A stretch of 64,000 bases of DNA from positions 124,473,983 to 124,537,982 of the forward strand of contig OW121742.1 in assembly GCA_933228675.1 (NCBI GenBank), given 5' to 3'. The stretch is from Stomorhina lunata (Eukaryota; Arthropoda; Insecta; Diptera; Rhiniidae). The notes under the pieces are model-generated. The model searched no databases and was not told the origin of the DNA. It worked only from the letters and a program-made list of their open reading frames with translations. Position numbers and translations under genes: made by a program. Of this stretch, positions 13,159-25,460 are shown one piece after another; positions within the stretch are counted from its first letter, which is position 1; each line of letters opens with the position of its first letter.

Positions 13159-13499
13159 CCGGCAATTTCTTAATTTATGGATAGTCTACGAATTTTCATT
13201 CTCTAGATTCTCTGAATTCACCTCTTTTAGAACTGCCCTAAAAGACATCTGTAAACATTTCATGATATTCTTTTTATTGATTTACGAGTTACTATAAGAT
13301 GGACGCTACTTTTGTTATTTTCAAAACAATGGTCCAAAATGAATTTCCTGGTTTTGGTAACACTGATGATGCAGAACGTTGAACGTCTAAACCAGCCGTT
13401 AACACCAAAAAACATAAAAGAGAGAGAACACCAGAAAAGCATAGGAATTGTTCAGAAACAAGGAAATTGAGTGCAGTACAAGTTAAGGTCGTGAACGGT
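13159..13499. other. Unassigned DNA, possibly decayed mariner 5' part
   Basis: It lies between a dispersed repeat and a recognisable mariner relic. It may be the rest of the same element, but I could not align it convincingly by eye. No gene is supported. Confidence 0.3.
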
Positions 13500-13805
13500 G
13501 TTTTCTTGCTGCTTGTAAGGCAAAGATAGAATGGATTTATGGATCGCATTCTGATTGGAGACCAAAAATGGCTTCATTACAAAAATATCAAGACAGGAAA
13601 TCATGCTTCTACCTCGACAAACAAGCCGAATATTCAAGGTTCCAAGATCTTGCTCTGTATTTAGTGACACTAGCTCGTAATAGTTTATTATGAATTGTTA
13701 AAACCGACTGGAACAATTACAGGACATCGTTATCAAACGCAATAGTGCGTTTGAGCCAAGCATTGAATGGCAAACGTCCGCAATACGAGATACATGATAA
13801 AGTAA
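13500..13805 (+). pseudogene. Mariner-family transposase relic
   Basis: Translated pieces match the mariner catalytic region. DRILIGDQKWLHYKN corresponds to the family block RIVTGDEKW. TNKPNIQGSKILLCI corresponds to the KPN...VLLCIWW block. Further on, GTITGHRYQTQ and MRLSQALNGKRPQYE correspond to the stretch before the next catalytic Asp. The pieces lie in different frames and are broken by stops. The usual ORF is about 345 aa, so this is a dead internal fragment with no intact DDD triad. Confidence 0.8.
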
Positions 13806-15465
13806 AAGAAAAAGAGGACGCTGTAGTTGTTGTTACAGCTCTAATATTTACAATTATATTAATTTGTTGTTTACATAGGGTATATTTGGAGATATCTGCG
13901 ACATCCGGATCTACGTACCGGAATGACATGAGGTTTCTCGGCCAATGGCTTTCAACTCAGCAACAAAATATATACATAGCGGAAGCCGTTCCCTGCGGCT
14001 ACTGGCAGTTCTCAGTTATCAAAAAATGCTCGCTGGAATAAATTTGGCTGGAATGAAGAGGCTGTGGCTTAAACTCAGTGAGATTGAAATGTTAGATGGT
14101 CGTTTATGAACTATTGGCCTGATCATGCCCGGATTTATCAGCTTGTACTGTAAGTTTGTGTATATAGAAAACCACATCTTTACCACAAGACTTTAAAGTG
14201 GATACAGTCATTATACCAGGTTCTATTAAAGAGTGTGGGTTAAAGTATAAATGAATCAACCAATATTAAGTTAGATAATAGTTAACGTTATAGCTTAAAC
14301 AAATCCTTTCAAGAAGCATAACGGCTCCTCTCGGTTCTCTTTTAAAGCGACTTCAACAGTTCCAAAATTGACTCTCAAATTGTGAAAGTTCTCTTCACTT
14401 TAGTTTGTCAATCTTTGGCCAAAAAGTAGACCATGCGGCATTAGTGCAGCATTTAATTGCTAGCATATATACTAAATACATGAAACAGAAAATTTTGCAA
14501 AACACCGGCATTTCATTTGTTAGAAATTTTTGTTATAATAAAATATTTGCTTGCAGTCTTTTACTTATTAAAGTTTTTTATGGTTTTTCTTTAATTTAGC
14601 TATTTTTATTTTTATAAATATTTATGTTTTTCTTTTTTATATATATATATATATAAATTTTTGCAATGTTTTTTTTTTGTTTTATTTTCTCACTGTTTTT
14701 CTTTAACACTATTTTTTTTACTTTTTTCACCAATTTTTTCTCGTTTCTTAGTGTACAGTCATTTTTTCCTGACTCGAAGTCGACCTTATTTTGAATTTTC
14801 TTTGGAAAATCTTAAATATTGTAGTTTTTAACTATTTCCTCAGACATTAAACACTTCTTATTTCCAGTTAATAAACTTTTCTTTTCCGAATAATTGGTTT
14901 AAATTGGTAAAAGAATTTTTTTAGAAAAAATCATACCATCGTTAACTCTGCTGCTGTCGTATATAGGGTCGAGTAAAGAGACACCGCATAGTGCAGCAGA
15001 AACTAGAAGTAACCGAAATTATTACAGAGATCGAATAATCGGGTTTGGGATTGAGTGTTAAAGGAAAGAGTTGAAATATAATTTTATTTCTTAAAAATAA
15101 GCTTAATTTGGCAATATGAAAGTTATATTTTTATATATGTGAACATTTTCTACATTAAGAGCTTTAATCCAATTGGAAACTAAGACCAGATCAAATTTAT
15201 AAGGTTTTTCTTATAGTGATATAGAACTGCTTTTATTTAAAAATTCTTTTGTAGACCAGAAAATTTTCTTTTTGAAGTTTTAGACCTTTGCCATATGAGG
15301 GCATCATGTGAAAGAGCTCAAAATATCTTTCAAATTATTTTTTTACTTCCGTTTATATTAACCCATTAAGACTATTACTACTACCAATTCAAAAACGTAA
15401 TAACTTTTTTTCTGTATAAACACCTGTGACTTCTTTTTTTATACATTGATCTTTAGATTAAACGA
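13806..15465. other. Intergenic AT-rich DNA, no gene seen
   Basis: Open frames are short and without domains. A TA dinucleotide run lies near 14,638-14,656. Nothing else can be supported. Confidence 0.45.
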
Positions 15466-15651
15466 AAATGGAGAATTGGTGCAATGAAACGAATATTTTA
15501 AAAGTGCGCCGCTTTTACGCTTTAGAGTACGTAATTGTTATTCTTTGATAAGACTTCGATTTGGAGAATTTCTACAATGAAACGAATATTTTAAAAGTGT
15601 GCCACTTTAAAGCTTTAGAGTACGTAATTGTTATTCTTTGATAAGATTTCG
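15466..15651. repeat. Tandem duplication, about 92 bp unit, two copies
   Basis: Both copies contain AATGAAACGAATATTTTAAA and AGAGTACGTAATTGTTATTC, and each ends in TTTGATAAGA followed by CTTCG or TTTCG. They differ at several sites between these blocks. Confidence 0.8.
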
Positions 15652-15712
15652 GATATCTATCTCCGAGGGTGGTCGCTATTTAAGACATTATTTTTCAAAT
15701 AGATTAAAAAAA

Positions 15713-16333
15713 AAGAAGTAAGGAAGTAATATAGTCGGTCAAGCCCGATCATGTGATACCCTTAACCAATGAGGTCAAATATCTTTTCTTTTTCTTGTAT
15801 ATCTGTTTTTTCATCATATTTCTGTCATTAGGCCTTATATGAGAGTTTGGGTCACATGTAAACCGATTCACTTGAAATTTGGTAATTTTATTACAGCTTG
15901 TACAAAAATTATTAGAGCAACAAATAAGCATAAAATTATCATTATCTTCAGATTAACAAGAATTTTAGTGGTTTTTACAAGCACTTTAGTAACGTTTGAC
16001 AGAAGAGTTTATATGGGAGCTAGCGTCAAATATAGACAGATTTAAACAATTTTCAAATAAACTAAAATTTTAGGCCAAAATTTCAATACCGGGAAACCAG
16101 ACCTATGGGAGCTAACAAAAATAATGGACCGATTTTAGACATTTTCAATATCCATTGTTCCACTATTAAAAGAAATGTCTTAGCCAAATTTCATCAAATT
16201 ATCTTTAGAATTGCGACCTGCACTTTGATTACAAGGTTTACATGGGTGTTCAGCCAGCCAGATGGACGGCCAGCCAATTGGAAGTGATTCTAAGTCTATA
16301 TACTAAAAGGACCAATATTTGTATGCGTTACAA
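15713..16333 (+). repeat. Dispersed repeat family 1, copy B (right end truncated)
   Basis: It has the left end ATAGTCGGTCAAGCCCG and ATACCCTTAACCA, and internal blocks shared with copy A (TTTCATCAAATTATCTTTAG, AGAATTGCGACCTG). It stops shortly after the GGAAGTGATTCTAAG block and lacks the GGTGGTGAAG terminus. Orientation is the same as copy A. Confidence 0.7.
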
Positions 16334-16761
16334 GCTTTTCAAAATGTTATTTGTATTTTTAAAATTTGTTCATTAAAAAACCAATTTTTGCACAGCAATT
16401 GAGGGTGATGGCATTTATTTTAAAATGTCAATTCTCGAAAATCGGTTTTAAGGAAGGTAGTCGAAATAATTGGCCGATTTTCCTTAATTTTTTAATTTAG
16501 GTTAGGTTTGAAATTTGATTCCAAATAAATATCATCTACACTCGGAGACCATTGGGTCCACTGTGATCATTGCTAATAGAAGAGGCAGAGAGAGATAGCG
16601 GATGAAGCGATAGAGAATATAGTTGTGATGAAGATAGAGAGTGAGAGTAGTAGTGAAGTGGTAACTACTACGTTACCATAGGGGAAGAGACCTATCTAAG
16701 CCACCTTTCTAAATCACCCACTATAAAATCCACAACATCACACATTTCGCACTGCTGGATG
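16334..16761. other. Intergenic DNA with purine-rich GA/AG stretch
   Basis: Positions 16,580-16,660 are rich in AGAGAGA and GATAGAGA on the plus strand. It may be the 3' tail of the adjacent non-LTR relic, which lies on the minus strand. No gene is seen. Confidence 0.4.
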
Positions 16762-17110
16762 TCAGCTAGTTTTTCTGCAAATGTCCTGGATCGCTCTATC
16801 CCAACTATTTAGCCCAGAATTCAGGGCATAGTGGCCAGTTAAAATACATATGCATTTTCTAAGACCGGTCCTGTTAAGACCCAGCAATAACTTAGTTTGG
16901 CATATATAGATCGGATCATTAGGTCCTAGATAATATGCAAGTGGCCAAGTTATGCCAGTTCCTTGCTGTTTCATCACTAATCCACGACTTGATGCCCATG
17001 AAAAGGTGACATATAGGAGGTGCTATTTCTGTCAGCGCGAGAATCAGCTCCTGGATCGACTTTCTCCACTATTTTATTGCCTTCGATGTCGCAAAAACCA
17101 GAAAAGCCTT
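16762..17110 (-). pseudogene. Non-LTR retrotransposon relic (post-RNase H region)
   Basis: On the minus strand SDETARNWHNLATC, then LLLGLNRTGLRK and CILTGHYALNSGL, match the C-terminal segment of I/R1/Jockey-like ORF2 proteins. In those proteins a W...TC block is followed by LSR..LR..ILTGH..LN. Frameshifts separate the pieces. Only this 3' portion remains. Confidence 0.7.
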
Positions 17111-18686
17111 ACTTTGTAAACTAGTGATAGCTAACCAACATGACTAAAGCGATGATCCTATTCATCATGATATAAATAGGACCCATGTAACTCATTATTT
17201 TAAAGATGATTCTAATAATTGAAAAGCATGAAAAAACAGATAAAATGTAATCCCTCCTTTATTTTATACCTCTTCAATGAAAGGTACTTGTTTACATAGC
17301 GAGTACTCGTCCGATTGTTCAACTTTTTTGTTTGCACTAAAATGTCAAGTGTCAAAAATATTGCGAAGAATGTTTACAAAAGCAAACGGGAAAATAAAAG
17401 CGATGCCGGATGTATATATACAAAATAAAATGTACTTTTAATTCAATTTATTTTTTTTTTTTATAAAGAATAAAATTGAAATATTGACAAAAAATAATTT
17501 AATGTTAAATAAAATTATAAATGAATAACTTTAAATTATAAGAAAGAAAACAAATTTTTGATTTATAGCGAAAGACAAATTTTCCGGTCTGGCTACTTTT
17601 TGTTCTTATTTTTTTTGCACAAATATTTTATTTATTTTTTTTTTAAGGAATAAACATTTTTTTATAATTTTTTATAACATTTTTCTGGGCTTTTTAAATA
17701 TTCTAATAAATTGTATTATTCAAAAACACTGGAATTTTTCGATTTTGTTTCGTTGAATATTATTTTATACATATTTTTCTATACAGCTGTTTTTCATTTT
17801 TCTGTATGTATTTAATTGCAAATTTTTTTCTCATACAGATATTTTTTTTTCACAGCTATTTTTTCACACACACATTTTTTTCCAAGTCGTTCTCTTGTTG
17901 TATTCCTGTTATTACGTCATTTATTTGTTGCTTTACGCCGTAATAACTCTCACCTTATGTTTTTAGTTTATTAAAAAAGTTTTTAAAACTATTTTATGCA
18001 CTAATTTTTACATTTTTTCTAAAGAAAATTAAATTAAATAAAAGTTCGTAAAACTGCACATCACGTACAAAAAGAATTTACACAAAAAACTAACGGTGCT
18101 GCCACATTGCAGCGATGGTAAACGAATATGGGAGCAAGAAGAAGAAAACAAATAAGAAAAACATTAAGTCAGGGTTGTATTTTGATAGTAGTACGAAAAA
18201 AAGGTACTGTAAAAAGCAACTGCTTTCGTTAACGGTATAAAATAATGAAGTGGCTTAGTTATTAACCCTAGTAAGAGTGTTTTGAAATAAAATATAAAAT
18301 TTTGAAAATATTAGCATATAAAGTATTTTCCATACACAAATTTATAATTATTTTGTGAATATAAAATATTTCCTTAGAAAATTTTTGAAAGACATTTTTT
18401 CTATATAAAATATTTAATTCTAAAACGTTTCTTTCTATCAAATATTAAAGAAAAAACTTTTAGGGTATTAAAGGGAACTCGTGTTAACCCAGAAACGTTT
18501 TATTGTTCCGCCCCTGCTGGTATTGAAGAAAAGCATAAGTGCGATAAATAATGATGATTTTAAAAAACGGTAAATTATAATTTATTTCTTTTAAACAAAA
18601 AATAATGTAGATTAAAAAAAAAAATTTCAAATTCTTAAAAAAAATTAAATTTCTAATTTCAAAGTCAAATTAAAACTCTTCACATT
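17111..18686. other. Intergenic region upstream of the Lys/Glu-rich gene
   Basis: AT-rich, with no domain-bearing frame. It should contain the promoter of the plus-strand gene starting at 18,687, but no TATA box or initiator is convincing. TTTCTAATTTCAAAG at 18,650-18,664 could be a splice acceptor from an upstream non-coding exon. Confidence 0.4.
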
Positions 18687-21293
18687 ATGAGTCAAGCTCA
18701 AAACATGTCTTTATCTAAACCCACGACGCTCGTAAAGAGCCCCAGAAAATTTTCTGAAAGCATGAAAAGACGTCGCATGCCCTTCCTGGCTGCCGAGACT
18801 TCCCAGTGTTCATCAAATTTAATAAGAAATTACAACAGGGACCGGCCTGACAGAACCTTTAAATCACAAAACTCTTCAGAAAGTTCGGATTCATGTATTA
18901 ATTGTAGTTTCTGTGCTAATTCTGAAACAAACCGAAATAAAACATTTGATGTATCTCCAGGTAATTCAGATTCGGAAACTAAAATCACTTTAAGATTAAA
19001 GAATGATAAAAGCAAATATCAAATATTAGGTATTTCTCATAGAAAAGGATGCAGAAAAAGTGTGACAGAAACAGAAGGAATTGATGCGCCTAAGGTAGGT
19101 TTTAAAACTGCTTTTATAAATAAGTTTATATCAAATTAACTCAAATCTATATTGAATTTTTAAAGCCATTTTATAACGAAAATCCCGAATGTCGAATCAA
19201 TGAAAGTGGAATGGAAATCATGGAATGTGAAACACTTGCAGAAAAACAGGTAAGGATTCAAATAACAGTGCGAAACAGTTTTTATACCCTTCACCACCAT
19301 AGGTGGAAAGGGTATTATAAGTTTGTTCTGATGTATGTAACACTTCGAATAACTTTCTGAGTCTATCTGGTCGGACCCCCATGTAAACCATGTAATCAAA
19401 CTACAGGTTGCAATTCTAAAGATATTATCTGTGCCAAACTTTGTCAAATTTTGGCACAGATAATTTTTTTGGTAGTGGGACCATGGCTATTGAAATTCGT
19501 CAAATCGGTCAATTATTTATGGTACCTACCATAGGTCCCACTTCCCGGAATTGATATTTTGGCCACAAATATCAATATGTATGTAAACCAAAGTCACTGA
19601 TTTCGTTGAAATCGGCCCACATCTGACCATAGCTCCCATACAAACTCTTCTATAAAAACGACAAAAATCACTAAAACACTCGTAAATCTGAAGATAATAA
19701 AAATTTTGAGTTTATTTTTTTGCATTCATAATTTTTGTGAAATTTCGAGATAATCGGTCTACATTTGACCCTAGCTCTCAAATAAGTCCAAATGACGAAG
19801 ACAGCTTAAATAAATAAGACTTGAGAAAATGTTTGTATGATGACAAAATTAAGCAAACATTTGTATTTATAAACAAAAACTGATATATGATTTCAGTGGT
19901 GAAGGCTATCATATGGTCGGCCTTGGCCGACTATAGTGCTTTTTTACTTGTTTTTTTTTTAATAATCTTGGAAACTTTTTACTATTTTAAGGAAATTGAA
20001 ACCAAAAATAAAACATTTTCAAACGGAACAAATGAAAGTGACACGGAAAACAATGGTAATGAAACATTTTTGGAAAAACAGGTATGTAATAAGTTAACCA
20101 AACAAAAAACTTTTAATTGACCCTCTCGAAATTCCTTTATTTCAAAGGAAAATGAAAGCAAATCTTTAAAAGAAATTGAAATATCAATTTCCGGCGACTT
20201 GGCACAAACAAGCGATTACTATTCTGATAAATCTTTAAGGGACGACTTTAGCTTTAAGAACGAAAATGAAAATTGCCTCAACTCTTCAGATCAATTCGTT
20301 AACCCCTTGAAAAATTCCACTTTCGTTGAGTACGAAGAAACACATGAAAATGGAACACAAGGAAATGAAACTCTAGAACATCAAGCGCCTGGCGTGGAAG
20401 CAAATGAGTTTCGTAATAATATGAAAGAAAATTTTTTGCCAGAATCAACTAAATCTCTCACGGAGACAAATGAAATTGAAACAATTTCCAAGAGTCCCAA
20501 GAAATTATACCCCAAAAATTTGGTAATTCCTTTAATTATAATTAATGAAATTGAAGTTATTAATAATTTCGAAACTGAAATTGAAGTATTTAATTCTAAG
20601 AGCCTTACAGTTCCGCCGATACCCTTAAGATCAGAGGACCAAGAAAAACTTATGCTGCAAAAGAAAATAAAAGAAATGGAACAACAACAAAATAAAGCCC
20701 TTAAGAATCAAGTTATGTCTCAATTACTGATACAGGCGAATGCTAAGGACTTTCCATTATTGAAACATTCCTGTAATAAGTTGTGTGAAAAGGATGAAAA
20801 GGGCGAGTGCCTTAAAATGAAAATGAAACAAGAGCAGGAACAGCAAAATATTGAGAAAATGAAACAAGATCAAGAACAGGAACAGCAACGTATAAAGAAA
20901 GCTAAGGAAGATACTTCAGGTATACTTTCTACATTATGGTATATAATTTCATATCCATTTGCCTCAAATACAAAGACCGTAAAAGCTGGGGAAGAGAAAA
21001 CCCAAAGTAATTATAAGAAGAAAACTAAAAAAGCCACCTCAGAAATATTAAATCCTCCGAAAGCTTCAGATATTAAAATCAAGGAAGAGGCTAAGGGCGA
21101 TGTAAACGAAATGAAAACGAAACATGAAACAGAAGCTGTTTTGGTCAAAGAAGAGAATTGTAAAACAATAAATGAACAAATGGCAAATAAGGCAAGTGAA
21201 AATGAGTTTGGAACAAAAATGAGGAACAAATTGGAATTGGAACATGAAAAAGTACAGACCTTGGACAAAAAGAGAAATGTTAAACTAAAATAG
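18687..21293 (+). CDS. Unrecognised Lys/Glu-rich protein, four exons (575 aa)
   Basis: Four exons join in frame with phase-0 GT-AG introns: 18687-19094, 19166-19249, 19992-20081 and 20148-21293. I do not recognise the family. Exon 1 (residues 1-136) is basic, Ser-rich and carries KRRR, a possible nuclear signal. Exons 2 and 3 are 28 and 30 codons and resemble each other (NES..E....ET..EKQ); exon 4 holds a third, weaker copy (ENGTQGNETLEHQ). Residues about 356-449 are rich in Q, E and K and predicted coiled coil. A short hydrophobic stretch GILSTLWYIISYPFA (about 452-466) could be amphipathic or membrane-touching; the tail is Lys/Glu-rich. Intron 2 is 742 nt because it contains a dispersed repeat; without it it would be about 72 nt, like introns 1 and 3 (71 and 66 nt). 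A polyadenylation signal AATAAA follows the stop closely. Clean splicing and an open 382-codon last exon argue that it is real. Confidence 0.75.
19281..19950 (-). repeat. Dispersed repeat family 1, copy C, inside an intron
   Basis: It runs from TTTATACCCTTCACCACC to GGCCGACTATAGTGCTTTTT, then ACTTG, which is the reverse orientation of copies A and B. It fills almost all of intron 2 of the Lys/Glu-rich gene. There is no coding capacity; short open frames over it are accidental. Confidence 0.8.
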
Positions 21294-22319
21294 AATAAAA
21301 AAAATAAACAATTAAAAGTGAGAATGAAAACGAAATGGGATCCTTCAAAGCTAATTATAAAAACGGAAAATAGAAAAAAATAATTTTTGTTAGCTCTTGG
21401 CCTAAATTATAAAGAGATAAAACGTCAAAGCAGGAGGAGAACTGAAAAAAGAAAAACTTTAAGAGAATTTGAAAAATCTTTAAATTAAATATTTTTTTAT
21501 AAAAGAAAAAAGCGTTAAAGGATTTCGGAAGACGATAAAAGACAGAAGAAGGGAGATCGGGAAGATTTTAAAACGTTAACTTTAAAATATTTTTATAAAT
21601 ATTTCTAGAAAGTTTCGAAACGTTTTAATAAATTTAATAAAATTTATAAAAATTATTTCTTGCTTTTAGTTTCTTTGGAAATTAATATACAATTTGAAAT
21701 AATTTGTTATAAATAAATTCAATTTAGAAACATTTGTAAAATCTTGATCATTATTGTGAATTATATTATTATTTTATTGTAAATGTTTTCAATATTTATT
21801 GTTTTGATTTGTTTTGTGTGTTTTTTTTAATTCATTTTATAATTTTTAATTGTTTTTTGTAATTTCTTTAATATTTATTTAAAAATTGTTTTAGTTTTAA
21901 ATTTTAGCTAAGATCTTAAAAAATTTATTATTTATCATTATAAATTTGTCATCATCATTATTAAGTTACTTATTCTAGATTTATGTTTATTAACAAAAAT
22001 TATGATTAATTTGTTGAGAGTTTTGAGAAGATTTTAGATTTTATTGTTTTGCAGGTCAAAAATTCAAATAAAAATTCAAATATTATTTAAGTTTTTATAA
22101 AAGAAATATATTTATTATCATCTTTATTATTATCATTTTCAAATTATTATTCATATTATTATCATCTTTATTATTATCATCTTCAAATCGTTATTAATAT
22201 TATTATCGTCTTTGTTAATATGGTTGATAAATTTAATTTAAATATAATATATTTCATCTCATTTGTTTAATCTACCAAATTTCAATTTCATTTATTTAAC
22301 CCTGGAAAGATTACCTACA
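21294..22319. other. 3' region of the Lys/Glu-rich gene and AT-rich DNA
   Basis: AATAAA motifs occur at about 21,294-21,305 and 21,630-21,645 and may end the upstream transcript. From 21,940 to 22,210 there are imperfect ATT/ATC trinucleotide runs (TTATTATTATCATC). No further gene is seen. Confidence 0.5.
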
Positions 22320-24020
22320 ATTTTTCAAAACTTTCCTATTTTTATAGGAAATTTTTCAAAAATTTCCTATTTTTATAAGAAATTTTTCAAAAATGTACTA
22401 TTTTTATAGGAAATTTTTCAAAAATTTCCTATTTAACTGGAAATTTTTCAAAAACTTCCCATTTTTTTTTTAATTTTCAAAAATTTCCTATTTTTAAAGG
22501 AAATTTTTTCAAAATTTCCTATTTTTAGAGGAAATTTTTCAAAAATTTCCTATTTTTATAGAAAATTTTTCAAAAATTTCCTATTTTTATAGGAAATTTT
22601 TCAAAAATTTCCTATTTTTATAGGAAATTTTTCAAAAATTTCCTATTTTTATAGGAAATTTTTCAAAAATTTCCTATTTTTATAGGAAATTTTTCAAAAA
22701 TTTCCTATTTTTATAGGAAATTTTTCAAAAATTTCCTGTTTTTATAGGAAATTTTTCAAAAATTTGTTATTTTTATAGGAAATTTTTCAAAAATTTCCTA
22801 TTTTTACAGGAAATTTTTCAAAAATGTCCTATTTTTATAGGAAATTTTTCAAAAATTTGCTATTTTTATAGGAAATTTTTCAAAAATTTTCTATTTTTAT
22901 AGGAAATTTTTCAAAAATTTCCTATTTTTATAGGAAATTTTTCAAAAATTTAATATTTTTATAGGAAATTTTTCAAAAATTTCCTATTTTTATAGAAAAT
23001 TTTTCAAAAATTTCCTATTTTTTATAGGAAATTTTTCAAAAATTTCCTATTTTTATAGGAAATTTTTCAAAAATTTCCTATTTTTATAGGAAATTTTTCA
23101 AAAATGTATTATTTTTAAAGGAAATTTTTCAAAAATTTCCTATTTTTATAGGAAATTTTTCAAAAATTTGCTATTTTTATAGGAAATTTTTGAAAAATTT
23201 CCTATTTGTATAGGAAATTTTTTAAAAATTTCCTATTTTTATAGGAAATTTTTCAAAAATTTCCTATTTTTATAGGAAATTTTTTAAAAATTTCCTATTT
23301 TTATAGGAAATTTTTCAAAAATTTCCTATTTTTATAGGAAATTTTTCAAAAATTTCCTATTTTTATAGGAAATTTTTCAAAAATTTCCTATTTTTATAGG
23401 AAATTTTTCAAAAATGTATTATTTTTATAGGAAATTTTTCAAAAATTTCCTATTTTTATAGGAAATTTTTCAAAAATTTCCTATTTTTATAGGAAATTTT
23501 TTTAAAAATTTCCTATTTTTATGCGAAATTTTTCAAAAATTTCCTATTTTTATGGGAAATTTTTCAAAAATTTCCTTTTTTTGTGGGAAATTTTTCAAAA
23601 ATTTCCTATTTTTGTGGGAAATTTTTAAAAAATTTCCTATTTTTGTTGGAAATTTTTTAAAAATTTCCTATTTTTAATGGGAAATTTTTGAAAAATGTCC
23701 CATTTTAAAAGGAAATTTTGCAAAAATGTCCTATTTTTATAGGAAATTTTTAAAAAATTTCCTCTTCCTTTAGGAAATTTTTTAAAAATTTCCTCTTTTT
23801 TTAGAAAATTTTTCAAAAATTTCCTCTTTCTTTAGGAAATTTTTCAAAAATTTCCCATTTTTGCAGGAAATTTTTCAAAAATTTCCTATTTGTATTGGAA
23901 AATTTTCAAAAATTTCCTATTTTTGTGGAAATTTTTTTTTTTTAAAGGAATTTTTTTTTTAAATTTCTTATTTTTATAGGAAATTTTTCAAAAATTTCCT
24001 ATTTTTATGGGAAATTTTTG
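22320..24020. repeat. Palindromic 31-bp satellite, about 54 copies
   Basis: Each unit holds a perfect dyad: GGAAATTTTT, a central C, and AAAAATTTCC, joined by TATTTTTATA. Spacing is 31 bp over most of the array. Units are nearly identical in the middle (22.5-23.5 kb) and diverge toward both edges, as expected from unequal exchange. It has no coding potential. It abuts the 3' end of the first SAM-domain gene. Confidence 0.95.
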
Positions 24021-24230
24021 AAAAAAGTAAAAAATTCAAAACTTTTTTAAAATTACGTTTATTTTTAACTTAAATTAAAATCACATTTATTAAAATAGAA
24101 AACAAGACACACAATTTCAGTAAAAATTACAATAACTCAAAATATTTTGAAAGACATAAATAAACATTTATATTAACCTAAACAAAAGCGGTTCTACCAT
24201 TAACACAAATAAGCCTTTGATATCATTTTC

Positions 24231-25175
24231 CTAAAAATATTGTCCAGCATAGTAGATATCATGCATGAGTATAGAGCAATGCTTCTGATTTGTTATACCC
24301 ATTTGTTGAAGATCCTGCAGCTTGAGCAGGTGGAAAGTATACAAATCGATTTCCTCCCTCTGGAAGAGGCTGCAATACATGGAGAGGCCCCGTTGTTGTA
24401 AAATATTTGCAACTTTCGGACACAAGGGCTTGGCCGCAACGGGAGAGGCCTGACGAAATACCCGACGTTGATGTTGGTGTAAAGGTTGGAAATGTTGTTG
24501 TTGATTTTCTTGTTGCATCAAATGAAAACATTTTTGTTGCAACTTTTGTTGTTGCAAAGCATGAAACGATTTTGAATGAATATTTTGAGGAACATTATGA
24601 TTACGAGCCTTTAGGGGAGTACGTATATTTTTGGGAGTAGTATCATAATCCGAGTTCGAGACACGTTTGCCAGAGGGAGTGAGCGTTATTTTGACTATAG
24701 GAGCTTTTGGTGTTAAATCATAATCATGTTGTTGCTGCTGCTCTTTATGATGACCATAAATTTTTGGACATTTGCTAGATTTTTGATACTCTTGGCTTTC
24801 CTCGTGCTCATGGCCCTCAAAAACATCTCGTATCTTGAGAAATTCCTCGGAATAACGTCTCGGCTGCAAATGCGAACATTTTTTATGGTAACTTTTATTG
24901 GCCTGTTGTAAGAGTTTACGCTGTTGCTGCTCCACACGATGCTCATGTCGCACGCTATCGATGTAGACATCCAATGAACCATCGCCGCCAAAATTGAATT
25001 CGAATTTTGTATTTTCACTTAAAGGCGTAAGAGGTGTAAGAGGAGAGTTGGGCACTGGAAAAAAATTAACATAAATTAAAAAAATTCAAATTCAATATAA
25101 AATTTCTAATTTATTTCAATAGATTTGGACTTAAAACTTCTACTAACTTGCTTGCAAATGACTATAACGTTCCAT
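24231..25175 (-). CDS. SAM-domain protein 1, two exons (283 aa)
   Basis: Exon 2 (25054-24231) is an open frame that begins at an acceptor TTTTTTTCCAG and has no ATG of its own at that point. A short exon at 25175-25148 encodes MERYSHLQA plus one base and ends at a GTTAGT donor. Joining across the 93-nt intron restores the frame and makes an ATG codon (A|TG) at residue 10. The N-terminus carries SPLTPLTPL and more SP/TP sites follow (124, 135, 149, 155, 213), candidate proline-directed kinase sites. The middle is Gln/His-rich. Residues about 221-283 form a SAM domain (ILQQRGLSMYC, FQREEIDLYTF, LQQMGI), a protein- or RNA-binding fold. A C-terminal SAM domain behind a phospho-site-rich tail recalls Drosophila Matrimony, but no orthology is claimed. 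A polyadenylation signal lies about 140 nt downstream. Confidence 0.75.
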
Positions 25176-25460
25176 TGTTTAGAATTTTTGTAAAACGAAA
25201 ACTATAACTAAATTTATTCTCATATAATAAAATTTATTGCATAATTAATTAAAAAAAAAAAAATTTAAAAGAAAATGGCTTAATACGTGTATAAATGAGA
25301 CTGGACAAAATTCGATACTAAATTAGTTCAAAAGATAATAATCAAAAGTATTAAGCGATAACCGTTATTAAGAGTAACCCTTTAAGGGGATACGACATAG
25401 TTAAAAATTATTTAAATTTAAAAATTTCTCTCCCAAAATTGTTTCTTTAGGAAAATATTT
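25176..25460 (-). promoter_or_regulatory. Upstream region of SAM-domain gene 1
   Basis: AT-rich sequence that should hold the 5' untranslated region and promoter of the minus-strand SAM gene. No specific promoter element is convincing. Confidence 0.3.

Noticed and set aside
13745..14041. Plus-strand frame of 98 codons
   Set aside because: Its first 20 or so residues are mariner relic sequence and the rest has no coding character.
24231..25055. SAM gene 1 starting with GTG at 25055
   Set aside because: The GTG overlaps a splice acceptor, and a 28-nt upstream exon restores a proper ATG start in frame.
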